NCBI GenBank assembly: GCA_964497495.1
Contig: CAZCCZ010000011.1
Span: 1-64,000, forward strand
Length of the DNA: 64,000 nucleotides
Direction: 5' to 3'
DNA from: CAXXOK01 sp964497495
GTDB taxonomy: Bacteria; Bacillota; Clostridia; Christensenellales; Aristaeellaceae
Part shown: piece by piece, positions 51,822 through 61,134 of the stretch
How positions within the stretch are numbered: position 1 is the first letter of the stretch
Layout of the letters: the number at the start of each line of letters is the position of its first letter
Made by a program: the position numbers and the translations under genes
The notes under the pieces: generated by a model
Databases searched by the model: none
What the model was told of the DNA's origin: nothing
Seen by the model: the letters and a program-made list of their open reading frames with translations, nothing else

Positions 51822-54347
51822 ATGAAACACACGCAGGCCTTGACGGAAAACTGGTCGCTGGCTCAGATGGAGCCGCAGGAATCTTTGGATTGCGCTCATC
51901 TGGATCAATTGAAATGGCACGATCTGCCCCGTTTCCCGATGCAGGTGCAGGACGTTCTGCTGCATTACGGGCTGCTGCCCCAGGAAGTGCTGGTGGGCTG
52001 GTGCGACCAGGCCAAATGGATCGCGGATTTCGATTGGGTATACCGGTGCGCCTTTACGGCGGATGCCGCGGGAGGCCCCGCGTTCCTTCGCCTCGCGGGT
52101 GTGGACACCATTGCCGACGTGTACCTGAACGGGGAGCGGATCGCCGCCCACGACGACTTTTTTCTGCCCTGCGAAATGGAGATCACCGGGAAGCTGAAGG
52201 CCGCCAACACGTTGGTCGTCCATTTCCACAACATTAAAATGGAAGAGCCCAAGCGGTTTTACGACCCGCAGTGGGAAGGCATGGTGGATCACTGGAAGAC
52301 CATCCGCAAGCCGGGCCACGACCGCGTGCAGGATATCCCCCACGGCAGCAACTACCAGGGCGCGCACCCGTACTTTACCCCTATCGGCCTGTACGACAAA
52401 GTCGAGATCACCCGATACGACCGCGCGGCGATCGCCGGGCACCATATCCGTACGGAACTGACGCCGGGGTATCGGCTGGGCCACGTGCGCGCCGCGGTCA
52501 CGGTGCAGCCGTACGCCGCGGATCTGGAACTGAGCCTGCTCTGCCGGCTGACGGACGAGGAAGGCACCGTGGTCTGCGAAACGGCCGTGCCGACGGGGGG
52601 CGAAGCGCGGACGGACTGCCTGCTGACCGTCGCCAACCCCAACCTGTGGTACCCCCGCGGGTTCGGAAAGGCGTACCTATACCGGCTTACCGTAAGCCTG
52701 CTCGCCCGCGACTCGTCGGGCCGTACGGACGAACTGGACAGCCTTGTGAAAACCGTCGGCTTTAAGGACGTCCAAATGGTCGGCGACCTGGCCTTCGTCA
52801 TCAACGGGAAAAAGGTGCGTCTCTGGGGCGGCAGCATGGATCCCTTCCAGGGGTACACCCACGTGTGGCAGCCGGACCGGGCGGAACGGCTGTTGCAGCT
52901 GGTGGAGAACGCCAACATGAACACCCTGCGCTGCTGGGGCGAGGGCATCCCCTACCCGGAAGAGTTTTACGCGGAAACCGACCGGCGCGGCATTCTGGTG
53001 TGGCAGGAGTTCTTTATCGGGTTCAGCGCGTACCCGGACACGGCCGAGTACCGGCAGGCGATCCGCGCGGAAGGCGAATTTTTAATCAAGCGCCTGCGCC
53101 ACCACGTTTCGCTCCTGCTCTGGTGCGGCGGCAACGAAACCCGCATGGGCGCGGAATTTACAGATCGCAACCGGCCCTTCTACGGCGAGAAGATCATTAC
53201 GGAGGATTTGCCCGCGCTGGTGGCGGCGCTGGATCCCGGCCGTTATTACCACGAAAACTCCCCCTCGCTGGGCGCCTGGGCCAACGACCCGGAAAAGGGC
53301 GACTACCACACCTACGACTGCGTGTGGCAATACCACGGGGCCGAATACCCCAACTTTATCAGCGAGCACATCCGCACCTCGCCGCCTGTAATGCACAGTC
53401 TGAAAAAGATCGTGCGGGAGAAGGATTTCTGGCCCGAAACGTATACCGGCATGCAGGTCTATCCGGAACGCTTCCCGCTGCCCGCCTCCTGGATGGAGCG
53501 CGTGCACTGGCCCGCCGACATGCACCTGAAAACCGGGCCTTTCTGGGAATATTACGACGCGGATACCCCGGAGGAGATGCTGTACCGGTTCGGCGCGTCC
53601 TACGCCCAGGAAATGCGGGACGGGCTGGAGCGGGTGCGCATGGGCAGCCGCGAGGGCGGGCTGAACCGCGTGAACCGCAGCCGCGGGCATTTCTCCTGCA
53701 AACTGAACGACACGTGGCCCAAATGCTACTGCGCGGTCATCGATTTCTTCGGCGAAGGCTACATGCCCTATTACGCGACGCTGCGCGGGCAGGAGCCGGT
53801 GCTGGTCTGCTTTGACAACCACGACACCATCAACCTGTGGCTCGTCAACGATTCGAGCGAGGATATCCGCGGCACGGTGACCTTCGCGCTCTTCAACCCG
53901 GCGCAAAACAAGTTTACCGACCGGGTGGAAATCCCCGCGAGCATGCCGCAGGGCGAGGGCAATATCGTGCTCAACCTCAACTATCTGCGGTTCTTCCGCA
54001 AGTCGAACCTCCTGTACGCGAAGTTCACTTCCTCCGACGGCGAAGTGCTGAGTTCGGTTGTGGATTACGTGGACGTACAGCGGCACATGATCTTTCCGGA
54101 CGCCACGCTGTCCGTTGAGCTGCAAGGCGATACGATGCTTATTACGACCGACAAATTCGCGCACTGCGTGGAGATTCTGGGCGACGCCGACGGAGACCCG
54201 TTCGGTTGGCTGTTCAGCGACAACTATTTCGACCTTCTTCCCGGGGAGACGAAACGGGTGAAGATTCTCGGGAAGCATAAGCGGGGAACCGTCACGCTCA
54301 AACCGCATTATTCCAGCGCCGCCAGCACTGTCCTGTATCGGGGGTAG
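51822..54347 (+). CDS. Glycoside hydrolase family 2, beta-mannosidase-like
   Basis: An 841-residue GH2 enzyme. A sugar-binding jelly-roll (ADVYLNGERIAAHDDFFLP), an immunoglobulin-like domain and the barrel follow in order. The acid/base is E439 in LLWCGGNET and the nucleophile is E515 in NFISEHIR. WGEGIPYPEEFYAETDRRGI is typical of beta-mannosidases and related exo-enzymes. No signal peptide, so it acts on imported oligosaccharides. It lies 53 bp after DhaL copy 2, suggesting the importer carries a beta-mannoside or similar. Confidence 0.9.
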   Translation: MKHTQALTENWSLAQMEPQESLDCAHLDQLKWHDLPRFPMQVQDVLLHYGLLPQEVLVGWCDQAKWIADFDWVYRCAFTADAAGGPAFLRLAGVDTIADVYLNGERIAAHDDFFLPCEMEITGKLKAANTLVVHFHNIKMEEPKRFYDPQWEGMVDHWKTIRKPGHDRVQDIPHGSNYQGAHPYFTPIGLYDKVEITRYDRAAIAGHHIRTELTPGYRLGHVRAAVTVQPYAADLELSLLCRLTDEEGTVVCETAVPTGGEARTDCLLTVANPNLWYPRGFGKAYLYRLTVSLLARDSSGRTDELDSLVKTVGFKDVQMVGDLAFVINGKKVRLWGGSMDPFQGYTHVWQPDRAERLLQLVENANMNTLRCWGEGIPYPEEFYAETDRRGILVWQEFFIGFSAYPDTAEYRQAIRAEGEFLIKRLRHHVSLLLWCGGNETRMGAEFTDRNRPFYGEKIITEDLPALVAALDPGRYYHENSPSLGAWANDPEKGDYHTYDCVWQYHGAEYPNFISEHIRTSPPVMHSLKKIVREKDFWPETYTGMQVYPERFPLPASWMERVHWPADMHLKTGPFWEYYDADTPEEMLYRFGASYAQEMRDGLERVRMGSREGGLNRVNRSRGHFSCKLNDTWPKCYCAVIDFFGEGYMPYYATLRGQEPVLVCFDNHDTINLWLVNDSSEDIRGTVTFALFNPAQNKFTDRVEIPASMPQGEGNIVLNLNYLRFFRKSNLLYAKFTSSDGEVLSSVVDYVDVQRHMIFPDATLSVELQGDTMLITTDKFAHCVEILGDADGDPFGWLFSDNYFDLLPGETKRVKILGKHKRGTVTLKPHYSSAASTVLYRG

Positions 54348-54352
54348 GCGCG

Positions 54353-54394
54353 GCTTCCGGCAGGCCTGCGCGCGGGCCTGTCGGAAGCTTTTTA
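54353..54394 (+). terminator. Rho-independent terminator
   Basis: GCTTCCGGCAGGCC (54353-54366) pairs with GGGCCTGTCGGAAGC (54374-54388), followed by TTTTTAG. Ends the large rightward region F operon. Confidence 0.92.
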
Positions 54395-54448
54395 GGTCGT
54401 CTTGCAGCCGGGAACGATATATTATTTCGAAAATCGATCCCGAAACCG

Positions 54449-54477
54449 TTCCGAAAAAGAATGCCGAAGCGTATAAT
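54449..54477 (+). promoter_or_regulatory. Promoter of the polyol dehydrogenase gene
   Basis: TTCCGA (54449-54454), 17-bp spacer, perfect TATAAT (54472-54477), 27 bp before the gene start. The -35 is weak. Confidence 0.6.
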
Positions 54478-54503
54478 GGGGCTACAACCATGAGAAAGGA
54501 ACG

Positions 54504-55547
54504 ATGAGCATGAAGAACAAAGCGGCGGTCCTGACCGGCCCGGAAACCATCGAAATGAAAGAGCTGGAACTTTCCAAGCCGCAAAAAGGGGAAGTCACCG
54601 TTAAGATGCAGGCCGTCGGCATCTGCGGTTCCGACGTCCATTATTACCGGAAAGGGCGAATCGGCGATTTCATCGTCGAATACCCGTTTATCCTCGGGCA
54701 CGAGAGCGCGGGCATCGTAACGGACGTGGGCGAAGGCGTGAGCACGCTCAAGGTCGGCGACCGCGTGGCGCTGGAGCCGGGCGTGCCCTGCGGGAAATGT
54801 TCGTACTGCCTCAGCGGCAGCTACAACCTGTGCCCCGACGTGAAGTTTCTGGCCACGCCCCCTTACGACGGGTGCCTGATGGAGTACATCAACTATCCGG
54901 CCATGTGGGCCTTTAAAATTCCGGATCACATGACGTACGAAGAGGGCGCGCTGGTGGAGCCGCTGGCCATCGGCATCAACGCCGCCAAGACCGCCGGCGT
55001 AAGCCTGGGGGACAGCGTGCTGGTTTACGGCGCGGGGTGCATCGGCCTGGTATCGCTGATGTCCGCCGCAGCGTACGGGGCCACGACGGTCTACGTGGCG
55101 GACATGATCGACAAGAGGCTCGAAGTCGCCAAGCGGCTGGGCGGCATCCCGATCAACGCGGGCAAAACGGACGTGGCGGCGGAAGTGCTTCGCCTCACCA
55201 ACGGGCGCGGCGTGGATAAGGTGCTGGACTGCGCGGGTTTCTCCGGCACGGTCGCGGGCTCCATCAACGCCTGCCGCGCGGGCGGCAGCATCGTGGTCGT
55301 CGGCATGGGCGAGGACTCCCTGAACCACGTGCCCCTGACGCCGATCAGCACGAAGGAATTGAAACTCACGTCCATTTTCCGTTACAAGAACCTTTACCCC
55401 ACCGCCATCGCCGCCATCGCGGGCGGAAAGATCAAGGTGGACGGCATCGTTTCCAACCGCTACCCGTTCGCCGAAACGCCGCACGCGTACCGGGACACGG
55501 TGGAGAACATTCAAAACGTCGTGAAGGGCGTCATCGTGTTCGACTGA
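54504..55547 (+). CDS. Zinc-dependent medium-chain polyol dehydrogenase (sorbitol/xylitol type)
   Basis: A 347-residue MDR enzyme. The catalytic zinc site is C41 (GICGSDVHYY), H66-E67 (GHESAG) and E in VEPLAIG; the structural zinc cysteines are C96, C99, C102 and C110. The NAD fold has LVYGAGCIGLV. It interconverts a polyol and a ketose (sorbitol, xylitol or similar). AAAGGA lies 3 bases before ATG 54504 and 9 before ATG 54510, so the true start may be two codons later. It has its own promoter and terminator beside the region F operon. Confidence 0.92.
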   Translation: MSMKNKAAVLTGPETIEMKELELSKPQKGEVTVKMQAVGICGSDVHYYRKGRIGDFIVEYPFILGHESAGIVTDVGEGVSTLKVGDRVALEPGVPCGKCSYCLSGSYNLCPDVKFLATPPYDGCLMEYINYPAMWAFKIPDHMTYEEGALVEPLAIGINAAKTAGVSLGDSVLVYGAGCIGLVSLMSAAAYGATTVYVADMIDKRLEVAKRLGGIPINAGKTDVAAEVLRLTNGRGVDKVLDCAGFSGTVAGSINACRAGGSIVVVGMGEDSLNHVPLTPISTKELKLTSIFRYKNLYPTAIAAIAGGKIKVDGIVSNRYPFAETPHAYRDTVENIQNVVKGVIVFD

Positions 55548-55565
55548 CGCGATCCCGGCAAAACG

Positions 55566-55602
55566 CAGGCCGCCGAAACCGATGGTTTCGGCGGCCTGTT
55601 TT
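55566..55602 (+). terminator. Rho-independent terminator
   Basis: A perfect 15-bp stem CAGGCCGCCGAAACC / GGTTTCGGCGGCCTG followed by TTTTCG. It may also work leftward for nrdB (CGTTTTGCC on that side). The stretch 55603-55834 shows nothing else. Confidence 0.92.
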
Positions 55603-55834
55603 CGTTATCCGGGTTAGGGTATCCTTTCCGCCCCGGTTCGCGGACGTTTCGGAGCCCCGCTTCGCCTTTCCTCCCCGCGCCACGGTCGCGCACGCCACGG
55701 TCAGGCCGGAACGCCGCTCTTATAAAGCGCGCTCCGTTGTTTCGGCATTCGTTTGCGGGGTGAAGGCCTCCGGCATGGCGCGCTCGTCTCCCGTTTTCTC
55801 CGGCGCGGCCGGTATCCGTCCGCACAGCCCCCCT

Positions 55835-56869
55835 CTACAGGTCGTCCACAAAAACGCTGCTTTTGGAATACGCGGTGCTGCGGGCTTCGAAAAAGTCCGT
55901 CTTGATGGCGTTGGCGTTGCTGTACTGGCCGACCCATTTCATGGTTTCCGGTTCCTCGTCGCAGCCAGGGTAAAGCCCTTCCAGCCCCAGGCCGGAACAG
56001 CGCAGGTTGCCCAGGTACCGCACGTAACCGGTAATCATATCCCGCGTAAGGCCCTTCACGTCGTCGCCGATCACGTAATGCCCCCAGGCGATCTCCTGCT
56101 CGCAGCCGGTGCGGATCATATCGCGGTAGCGCGCGGTCAGTTCCGGCGTGAACAGCTCCGGGTTCTCCTTGCGCAGTTCCAGCAGGATGCTTCGGAACAG
56201 CCACAGGTGCGTGTTCTCGTCCCGGTTGATGTAGCGGATCACCTGCACGGAACCGGGCATGCGGTTGTTGCGGCCGAGGTTGTAGAAGAACATGAAGCCG
56301 CTGTAGAAATACACGCCCTCCAGAATATAGTTGGCTACGAGGGTGCGCATCAGGTTTTCCGGCGTCTGTTCCCGGTAGAAGGCGTTGTACTGCTCGCCGA
56401 TGAAGGTATTGCGGGCCAGCAGATGTTCGTCGTTCTTCCATTGGTAAAGAATCTCGCTGCGCTGCTGGGGCTCGCAGATGGTATCCAGCATGTAGCTGTA
56501 GCTCTGGCTGTGGATGGCCTCCTGATAGGTTTGGATACTGAGGCACAGGTTGACCTCGTTGGCGGTGACGTATTCCCCCACGTACGGCAGGTTGGCCGTC
56601 TGGATGCTGTCCAGAAAGATGAGGAACGAAAGGATTTTGTCGTACGCGCGCCGTTCCGGCGCGGGCAGATGCGGGTAGTCCTTCACGTCGGTGGAAAGGC
56701 TTACCTCTTCCGGAATCCAGAAGTTGTTCATGCCCTGCCGGTACCAGTCGCTCGCCCAGGGGTACTTCATGTTGTTGAAGTCGTTCAGGTTGGTGGTGTC
56801 CCCGCCGATCATGCGGCGGTGGCTCAGCTCGATATCGCCGTCGGGGTTGAAAAGCGGTTTCTTCTGCAT
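55835..56869 (-). CDS. nrdB: Class Ia ribonucleotide reductase beta subunit
   Basis: A 344-residue NrdB. Iron ligands D87 (FLDSIQTAN), E117 and H120 (EAIHSQSY), then E in LEGVYFYSGF and E/H in DENTHLWLFR. The radical tyrosine is Y124, the same place as Y122 of E. coli. It makes the tyrosyl radical needed to reduce ribonucleotides for DNA synthesis. GAGGAGG precedes the ATG; it lies 37 bp after nrdA in the same operon. Confidence 0.95.
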   Translation of the reverse strand: MQKKPLFNPDGDIELSHRRMIGGDTTNLNDFNNMKYPWASDWYRQGMNNFWIPEEVSLSTDVKDYPHLPAPERRAYDKILSFLIFLDSIQTANLPYVGEYVTANEVNLCLSIQTYQEAIHSQSYSYMLDTICEPQQRSEILYQWKNDEHLLARNTFIGEQYNAFYREQTPENLMRTLVANYILEGVYFYSGFMFFYNLGRNNRMPGSVQVIRYINRDENTHLWLFRSILLELRKENPELFTPELTARYRDMIRTGCEQEIAWGHYVIGDDVKGLTRDMITGYVRYLGNLRCSGLGLEGLYPGCDEEPETMKWVGQYSNANAIKTDFFEARSTAYSKSSVFVDDL

Positions 56870-56906
56870 GGCTCCTCCTCGCGGGCAGCGCCCGGTATTA
56901 ATTCAA

Positions 56907-59429
56907 TCAGGACGAACAGGCTTCGCACGCCTCTACCTCGAGGCTCTTGCTGCGGACGTAATATAGGGTTTTCACGCCCTGCTCGAAGGCGAGCAGATAA
57001 AGGCCCAATACCTGGCGGAACGTATAATCCGGGGTGATGTACAGGTTCACGCTCTGGGACTGGTCCACGTGGCGCTGGCGCACCCCCGCGGCCCGCACCG
57101 ACCACGTCTGGTCGATCTGGTGGGCGTTTCTGTAATACCAGTACGTCTGCTCGGTCAGTTCCGGCGCCACGCGCGGCACCAGACCGTTTTTCTTCTCTTC
57201 CAGAAAGAAGCGGTTCATCACGGGGTCCACGCCCGCCGTGGTCGCGGCGATGATGCTGGTGCTGCTGGTGGGCGCAACGGCCAGCAGCCAGCCGTTGCGC
57301 AGGCCTTTTTCAGCCACGCGCGCGCGCAGGGCCCGCCATTCCGGGCTGGCGTAACCGCGCTTGTCAAAATAAGCGCCGGTCTGCCAGTCGCTGCCTTCGA
57401 ACAGCGGATAGCTTCCCTTCTGCGCGGCGTTTTCGCAGCTTGCGGAAATCGCGTAATAGTTGATTTTCTCAAACACGCGGTCGGCGAGGGCCAGATGCGT
57501 CTCGCTTTCCCAGGCGACGCCGCGTTTGGCCAGCATGTGGTGGTAGCCGCTCACGCCCAAGCCTACGGGCCGGTAGCGCAGGTTGTTGATCCTTGCGTAG
57601 GGTACCGGGAAGAAATTGAGGTCGATCACGTTGTCCAGCGCGCGCACGGCGCTGCGGGTAAGCCGCTCGATCTCCGCGTCGTCGTCCACGTCGATGCGCC
57701 CCAGCGACAGGCTCGCCAGATTGCACACCACGAAATCCCCGGGTTTGGTTACGGTGACGACCACGGTTTCGCCGTCCACCGTTTCCACCCGCTGCTCCAC
57801 CTCGGAAATGGCGCTCATGTTCTGGGCGATCTCCGTGCACAGGTTGCTGCAGTAGATCATGCCCTTGTCCCCGTTGGGATTCGCGCGGTTGACCGCGTCC
57901 CGGTTGAAGATGAACGGGGTGCCCGTTTCCACGGCGCTCTTGACCACCATGCGCACGATCTCCTTAACGGGCACGACGCGCTTGGGTACGGCGGGGTCGT
58001 TCACGCAGTCCCGGTAACGCTCCTCCCACTCCTCGCCCCAGGAATCCTCCAGGCAGTAGCCCTTGGCCAGCAGCACGTCGTGCGGGCACATCAGGTACCA
58101 GTCCGCGTCCAGGTTCTCCCGCGCAATCTTCCAGAACAGGTCGGGAAAGCACACGGCGGGAAACACGTCGTGCGCCTTCATGCGCTCATCGCCGTTGTTG
58201 GTGCGCAGGGCCAGGAATTCCGGCAGGTCCCTGTGCCAGGCATCCAGATACACGGCCACGGCCCCCTGCCGCACGCCCAGCTGATCCACCGCCACGGCGG
58301 TGTCGTTGGCCAGCCTTATCCACCGCACCACGCCGCCCGCGGCTCCCTCGAACCCGCGGATGGAGCTGTTGCGCGCGCGCACCTTGCCGAAATACAGCCC
58401 CATGCCCCCGCCGTACTTGCTGACCTGCGCGAAGTTGTCGATGCTGCGGTAGATGCCGATAAGGCTGTCCGGCACGGTATCCACGAAGCAGGAGGAAAGC
58501 TGGTGAAAAGGCCGCCGCGCATTGGAAAGCGTGGGGGTGGCCATGGTGACCTTGAGGGTACTGAGCATATCGTAAAAACGCCGCACCCAGAGAAGGCGGC
58601 CTTCTTTTTCCGGCATGGCCAGATGCAGCGCGATACCCAGAAACATTTCCTGCGGCGTTTCCAGCGGACGGTTGTCGTGGCTGCGGATCACGTAGCGGCG
58701 CAGGAGCATATCCAGCCCGGAATAGGTGAACAGCTCGTCGCGTTCCTCCGCGATATACGTCTCGGCCTCGTCCAGTTCGGCCTTCGTATAGTTTTCAAGG
58801 ATATACGCGCCGTACAGGCCCCTGCCGGTCAGGAAACGGAGCTTGTCGCAAAACCCGTGCAGGCCGTATTCCACAAGCGCCGGCGCAAGCTCGGCCCGAA
58901 ACCGGAGCATCAGCAGCCGCGCGGCGATATACTCCCACTGCGGCGTCTGCTGCGTGGTCAGCTCCGCGGCGGCCTTCACCAGCATGTCCCGTTTTTCCTG
59001 CCTCGGCATATCCGATTTTAAGAAAGAAAGGAACCGCTCCTCCAACCGTTCCAGCCCGTAGCCTTCGCCGGGAAAATCCCGCTGAATCTTTTGAAGGGCG
59101 GCTTCCAGCCCTGCGGAGCCGTCGAAATGCGCGGCGATGCGGCGGCGGAGCTCCCGCAGGCGGGCGTGGACGCTGCGGTAGAGGATATAGTTTTTGCTCT
59201 GCTGGTAGAAGCCCTGCTCCATCAGCGTTTGCTCCACCAGGTCCTGTATCGTTTCCACCTGTACCGGCCCCGGCAGCGCGGCGATCTTGGCCTCCACCGC
59301 TCCGGTCACCCGCAGGAGCGCGCCTTCCTCGGCGGCGCCGTCCACGCTGATAAAAGCCTTGCGAACCGCCTCCCTGATTTTTCGGGGTTCGTAGGGCTGG
59401 CTGCGCCCGTCCCTCTTGATAATCTCCAT
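56907..59429 (-). CDS. nrdA: Class Ia ribonucleotide reductase alpha subunit
   Basis: An 840-residue catalytic subunit. An N-terminal ATP cone (MEIIKRDGRSQPYEPRKIRE) gives allosteric activity control. The catalytic N-x-C-x-E reads YCSNLCTEIAQ, and the C-terminal redox pair is in VEACEACSS. Also present: VDTVPDSLIGIYRSIDNFAQ near the substrate loop and NLASLSLGRIDV. ATG 59429 has GGAGG 6 bases upstream; ATG 59462 is not used. Expression is probably repressed by NrdR through the boxes at 59437-59483. Confidence 0.95.
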   Translation of the reverse strand: MEIIKRDGRSQPYEPRKIREAVRKAFISVDGAAEEGALLRVTGAVEAKIAALPGPVQVETIQDLVEQTLMEQGFYQQSKNYILYRSVHARLRELRRRIAAHFDGSAGLEAALQKIQRDFPGEGYGLERLEERFLSFLKSDMPRQEKRDMLVKAAAELTTQQTPQWEYIAARLLMLRFRAELAPALVEYGLHGFCDKLRFLTGRGLYGAYILENYTKAELDEAETYIAEERDELFTYSGLDMLLRRYVIRSHDNRPLETPQEMFLGIALHLAMPEKEGRLLWVRRFYDMLSTLKVTMATPTLSNARRPFHQLSSCFVDTVPDSLIGIYRSIDNFAQVSKYGGGMGLYFGKVRARNSSIRGFEGAAGGVVRWIRLANDTAVAVDQLGVRQGAVAVYLDAWHRDLPEFLALRTNNGDERMKAHDVFPAVCFPDLFWKIARENLDADWYLMCPHDVLLAKGYCLEDSWGEEWEERYRDCVNDPAVPKRVVPVKEIVRMVVKSAVETGTPFIFNRDAVNRANPNGDKGMIYCSNLCTEIAQNMSAISEVEQRVETVDGETVVVTVTKPGDFVVCNLASLSLGRIDVDDDAEIERLTRSAVRALDNVIDLNFFPVPYARINNLRYRPVGLGVSGYHHMLAKRGVAWESETHLALADRVFEKINYYAISASCENAAQKGSYPLFEGSDWQTGAYFDKRGYASPEWRALRARVAEKGLRNGWLLAVAPTSSTSIIAATTAGVDPVMNRFFLEEKKNGLVPRVAPELTEQTYWYYRNAHQIDQTWSVRAAGVRQRHVDQSQSVNLYITPDYTFRQVLGLYLLAFEQGVKTLYYVRSKSLEVEACEACSS

Positions 59430-59436
59430 GCGCGTC

Positions 59437-59490
59437 CTCCCATAAGTTGTGTGTGTTTTCAATCATAACACAACATATGGTGTCCCGCAA
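59437..59490 (-). promoter_or_regulatory. nrdAB promoter with tandem NrdR boxes
   Basis: On the minus strand TTGCGG (59485-59490), 17-bp spacer, TATGAT (59462-59467). The spacer contains a near-perfect NrdR box, ACACAACATATGGTGT on the plus strand (59468-59483). A second, weaker box (59437-59452, ending in TTGTGT) starts exactly 31 bp away, the three-turn spacing known for NrdR pairs, and overlaps the upstream edge of the ribosome site. Confidence 0.85.
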
Positions 59491-59716
59491 GTCCTAAACG
59501 GCGCTGCGACACATGAAACGCGAATTTCCGCGCCCACGGTGCCAACCGTTCCTTCCTCCGCGCTGCGCCGGGGCCTTCGGACAACAGGCATTCGGCCGCG
59601 GGCGCAAAGCAATTGCGACCGACAATTTACTTTCCGCAATATAAAGCGCGGCGGCCTACGTTTGCCGCGGCCGCCGCGTCCGGTTTCCGGTTTACGCCTT
59701 GCGGAAAGCCCTCGCT

Positions 59717-60840
59717 CTACGGAAGCTGAAAATCCGTTTCCGTAAGCTGCGGATAGACCGGCGCGATCGGCGAATAATCCGCGACCGGGTTTCCGCTCAG
59801 GTACAGCTTCGTAAGACTCTCCATACCGGAAAGGGCGCCAATGTCGGAAAAACGGTTGTCGCTGAGCACCAGGTAACGCAGGCTGGTCATCCCCGCCAGC
59901 GGTGTAAGGTCGGTAATGCCGTTGTTCCGCAGGTCGATGGAAAACATGCTGGTCATCCCGGAGAGCACGCCGATATCCGCAAGTCCGCAATCGTTCATAT
60001 ACAGGGAATCCAGTTGGGTCAACCCCGACAGCGGGGTGATATCCTTCAGCTTGAGCCCGCCCAGATGCAGGCTTCTCAGCTTCGTCAGCCCAGACAGCGG
60101 GCCGACGTCGTCGATCGGGTTGCCGTAGAGCGCCAGCGACCGCAGTTCCGTCAGCCCGGCCAGCGGGCCCAGGTCGCTGACGGCGTTGCCGTACAGGCTC
60201 AGTTCCCGGAGCATCGTCAGCGATGACAGCGCTCCGATGTCGGAAATACGGTTGCAGCCCAAGTCCAGCTTACGCAGGTTGATGAAGTACTCGAGAGGCC
60301 AAGCCGCTTCAGGCCCGTGAGCCCCGCGAGCGGGGAAACGTCCGCGATCAGGTTTTCGTCCAGATACAGGAACGTAAGCCCGGTAACCTCCGCCAGCGGT
60401 GTAACGTCCGTGACGCCGTTGCCCCACAGGTAAAGTTCGTTGATTTCAAGGCCCGAAAGCGGGCTGAGATCGGTTACCGCGTTACCGCCCAGATCGAGGA
60501 TCCGCAGGCTCTTAAGGCACGATAGCGGCGAGATATCCGTAATGTTGTTGTTGTACGCGGCAAGGCAGTACAGGTTCGCAAAGTACTCCAGCCCGCTCAG
60601 GTCGGAAACGAGTTCTTCCGCGGCAAGGCCTTCTTTCGTCTGGCGCCCGACGTTCAGGTTATCCACATCCTCCACGTCTCCGGGGGTGATATCCCCTACC
60701 GGTTTGCCGATCGTCTCCCTGACCTTCCGTTCCAACACGGGATCGGGAAAAACGATTGTTTCCGTTCCTTTCGCAGCCGTCGCGCCCGTCGCCAGCACGA
60801 ACAGCAGACATGCCAAGCCGAGCGAGAGCCATTTCCTCAT
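59717..60840 (-). pseudogene. Leucine-rich-repeat secreted protein gene, frameshifted
   Basis: The 5' part (60840 to about 60290) encodes a signal peptide (MRKWLSLGLACLLFVLATGA), a short linker and internalin-type 21-22-residue repeats (NNNITDISPL, GNAVTDLSPL, ENLIADVSPL). The 3' part (about 60300 to 59717) continues the same repeats in another frame (CNRISDIGAL, GNAVSDLGPL, GNPIDDVGPL and so on), with no start of its own. At the junction the Asn-ladder residues of one repeat are missing, between LKRLGLSS and PLEYFINLRKLDL, as if about ten codons plus a non-multiple of three were lost. Real deletion or repeat-related assembly error cannot be separated here. Confidence 0.8.
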
Positions 60841-61000
60841 CGTCTGTTCCTCCTGTTGTTGCGTTTTTGCGGGTTTCCGTTGCGTGGGTGGGGTTCGTTG
60901 TTTTCCGGTCTACCTGCCGGGATACGCCGGGATTGGGGCGTTCACGGGCTGCCCGGCGGGATGTCGCGTCCGTGGCCCGCCGCGCGGGGCGTTCCAGTGT

Positions 61001-61087
61001 CGTATTAATACGTTATTCCATTTATTTATATTATTTCTATATGTTCCGGTAATACGTATTGACTTTGAACGGCCTCCTTGCTATACT
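61001..61087 (+). promoter_or_regulatory. nagB promoter and putative palindromic operators
   Basis: TTGACT (61059-61064), 17-bp spacer, TATACT (61082-61087), 47 bp before the ATG. Palindromes CGTATTAATACG (61001-61012) and AATACGTATT (61051-61060, overlapping the -35) share the half-site ATACG and may bind an amino-sugar regulator. The rest of 60841-61000 shows nothing recognisable. Confidence 0.65.
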
Positions 61088-61134
61088 TTGATCGCGCGAA
61101 AATGCGCATCCGGCACGGTTGAGGAGATGAGCGG

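Noticed and set aside
54490..54507. Five-codon frame whose stop overlaps the polyol dehydrogenase ATG
   Set aside because: It has no ribosome site of its own and is explained by the AAAGGA site of the real gene.
53082..55514. 810-codon minus-strand open frame
   Set aside because: Antisense to the GH2 and polyol dehydrogenase genes, crossing a terminator and a promoter; shadow frame.
59717..60840. Two separate leucine-rich-repeat genes
   Set aside because: The second part lacks a start, ribosome site and signal peptide, and the repeats continue in register apart from the missing half repeat.
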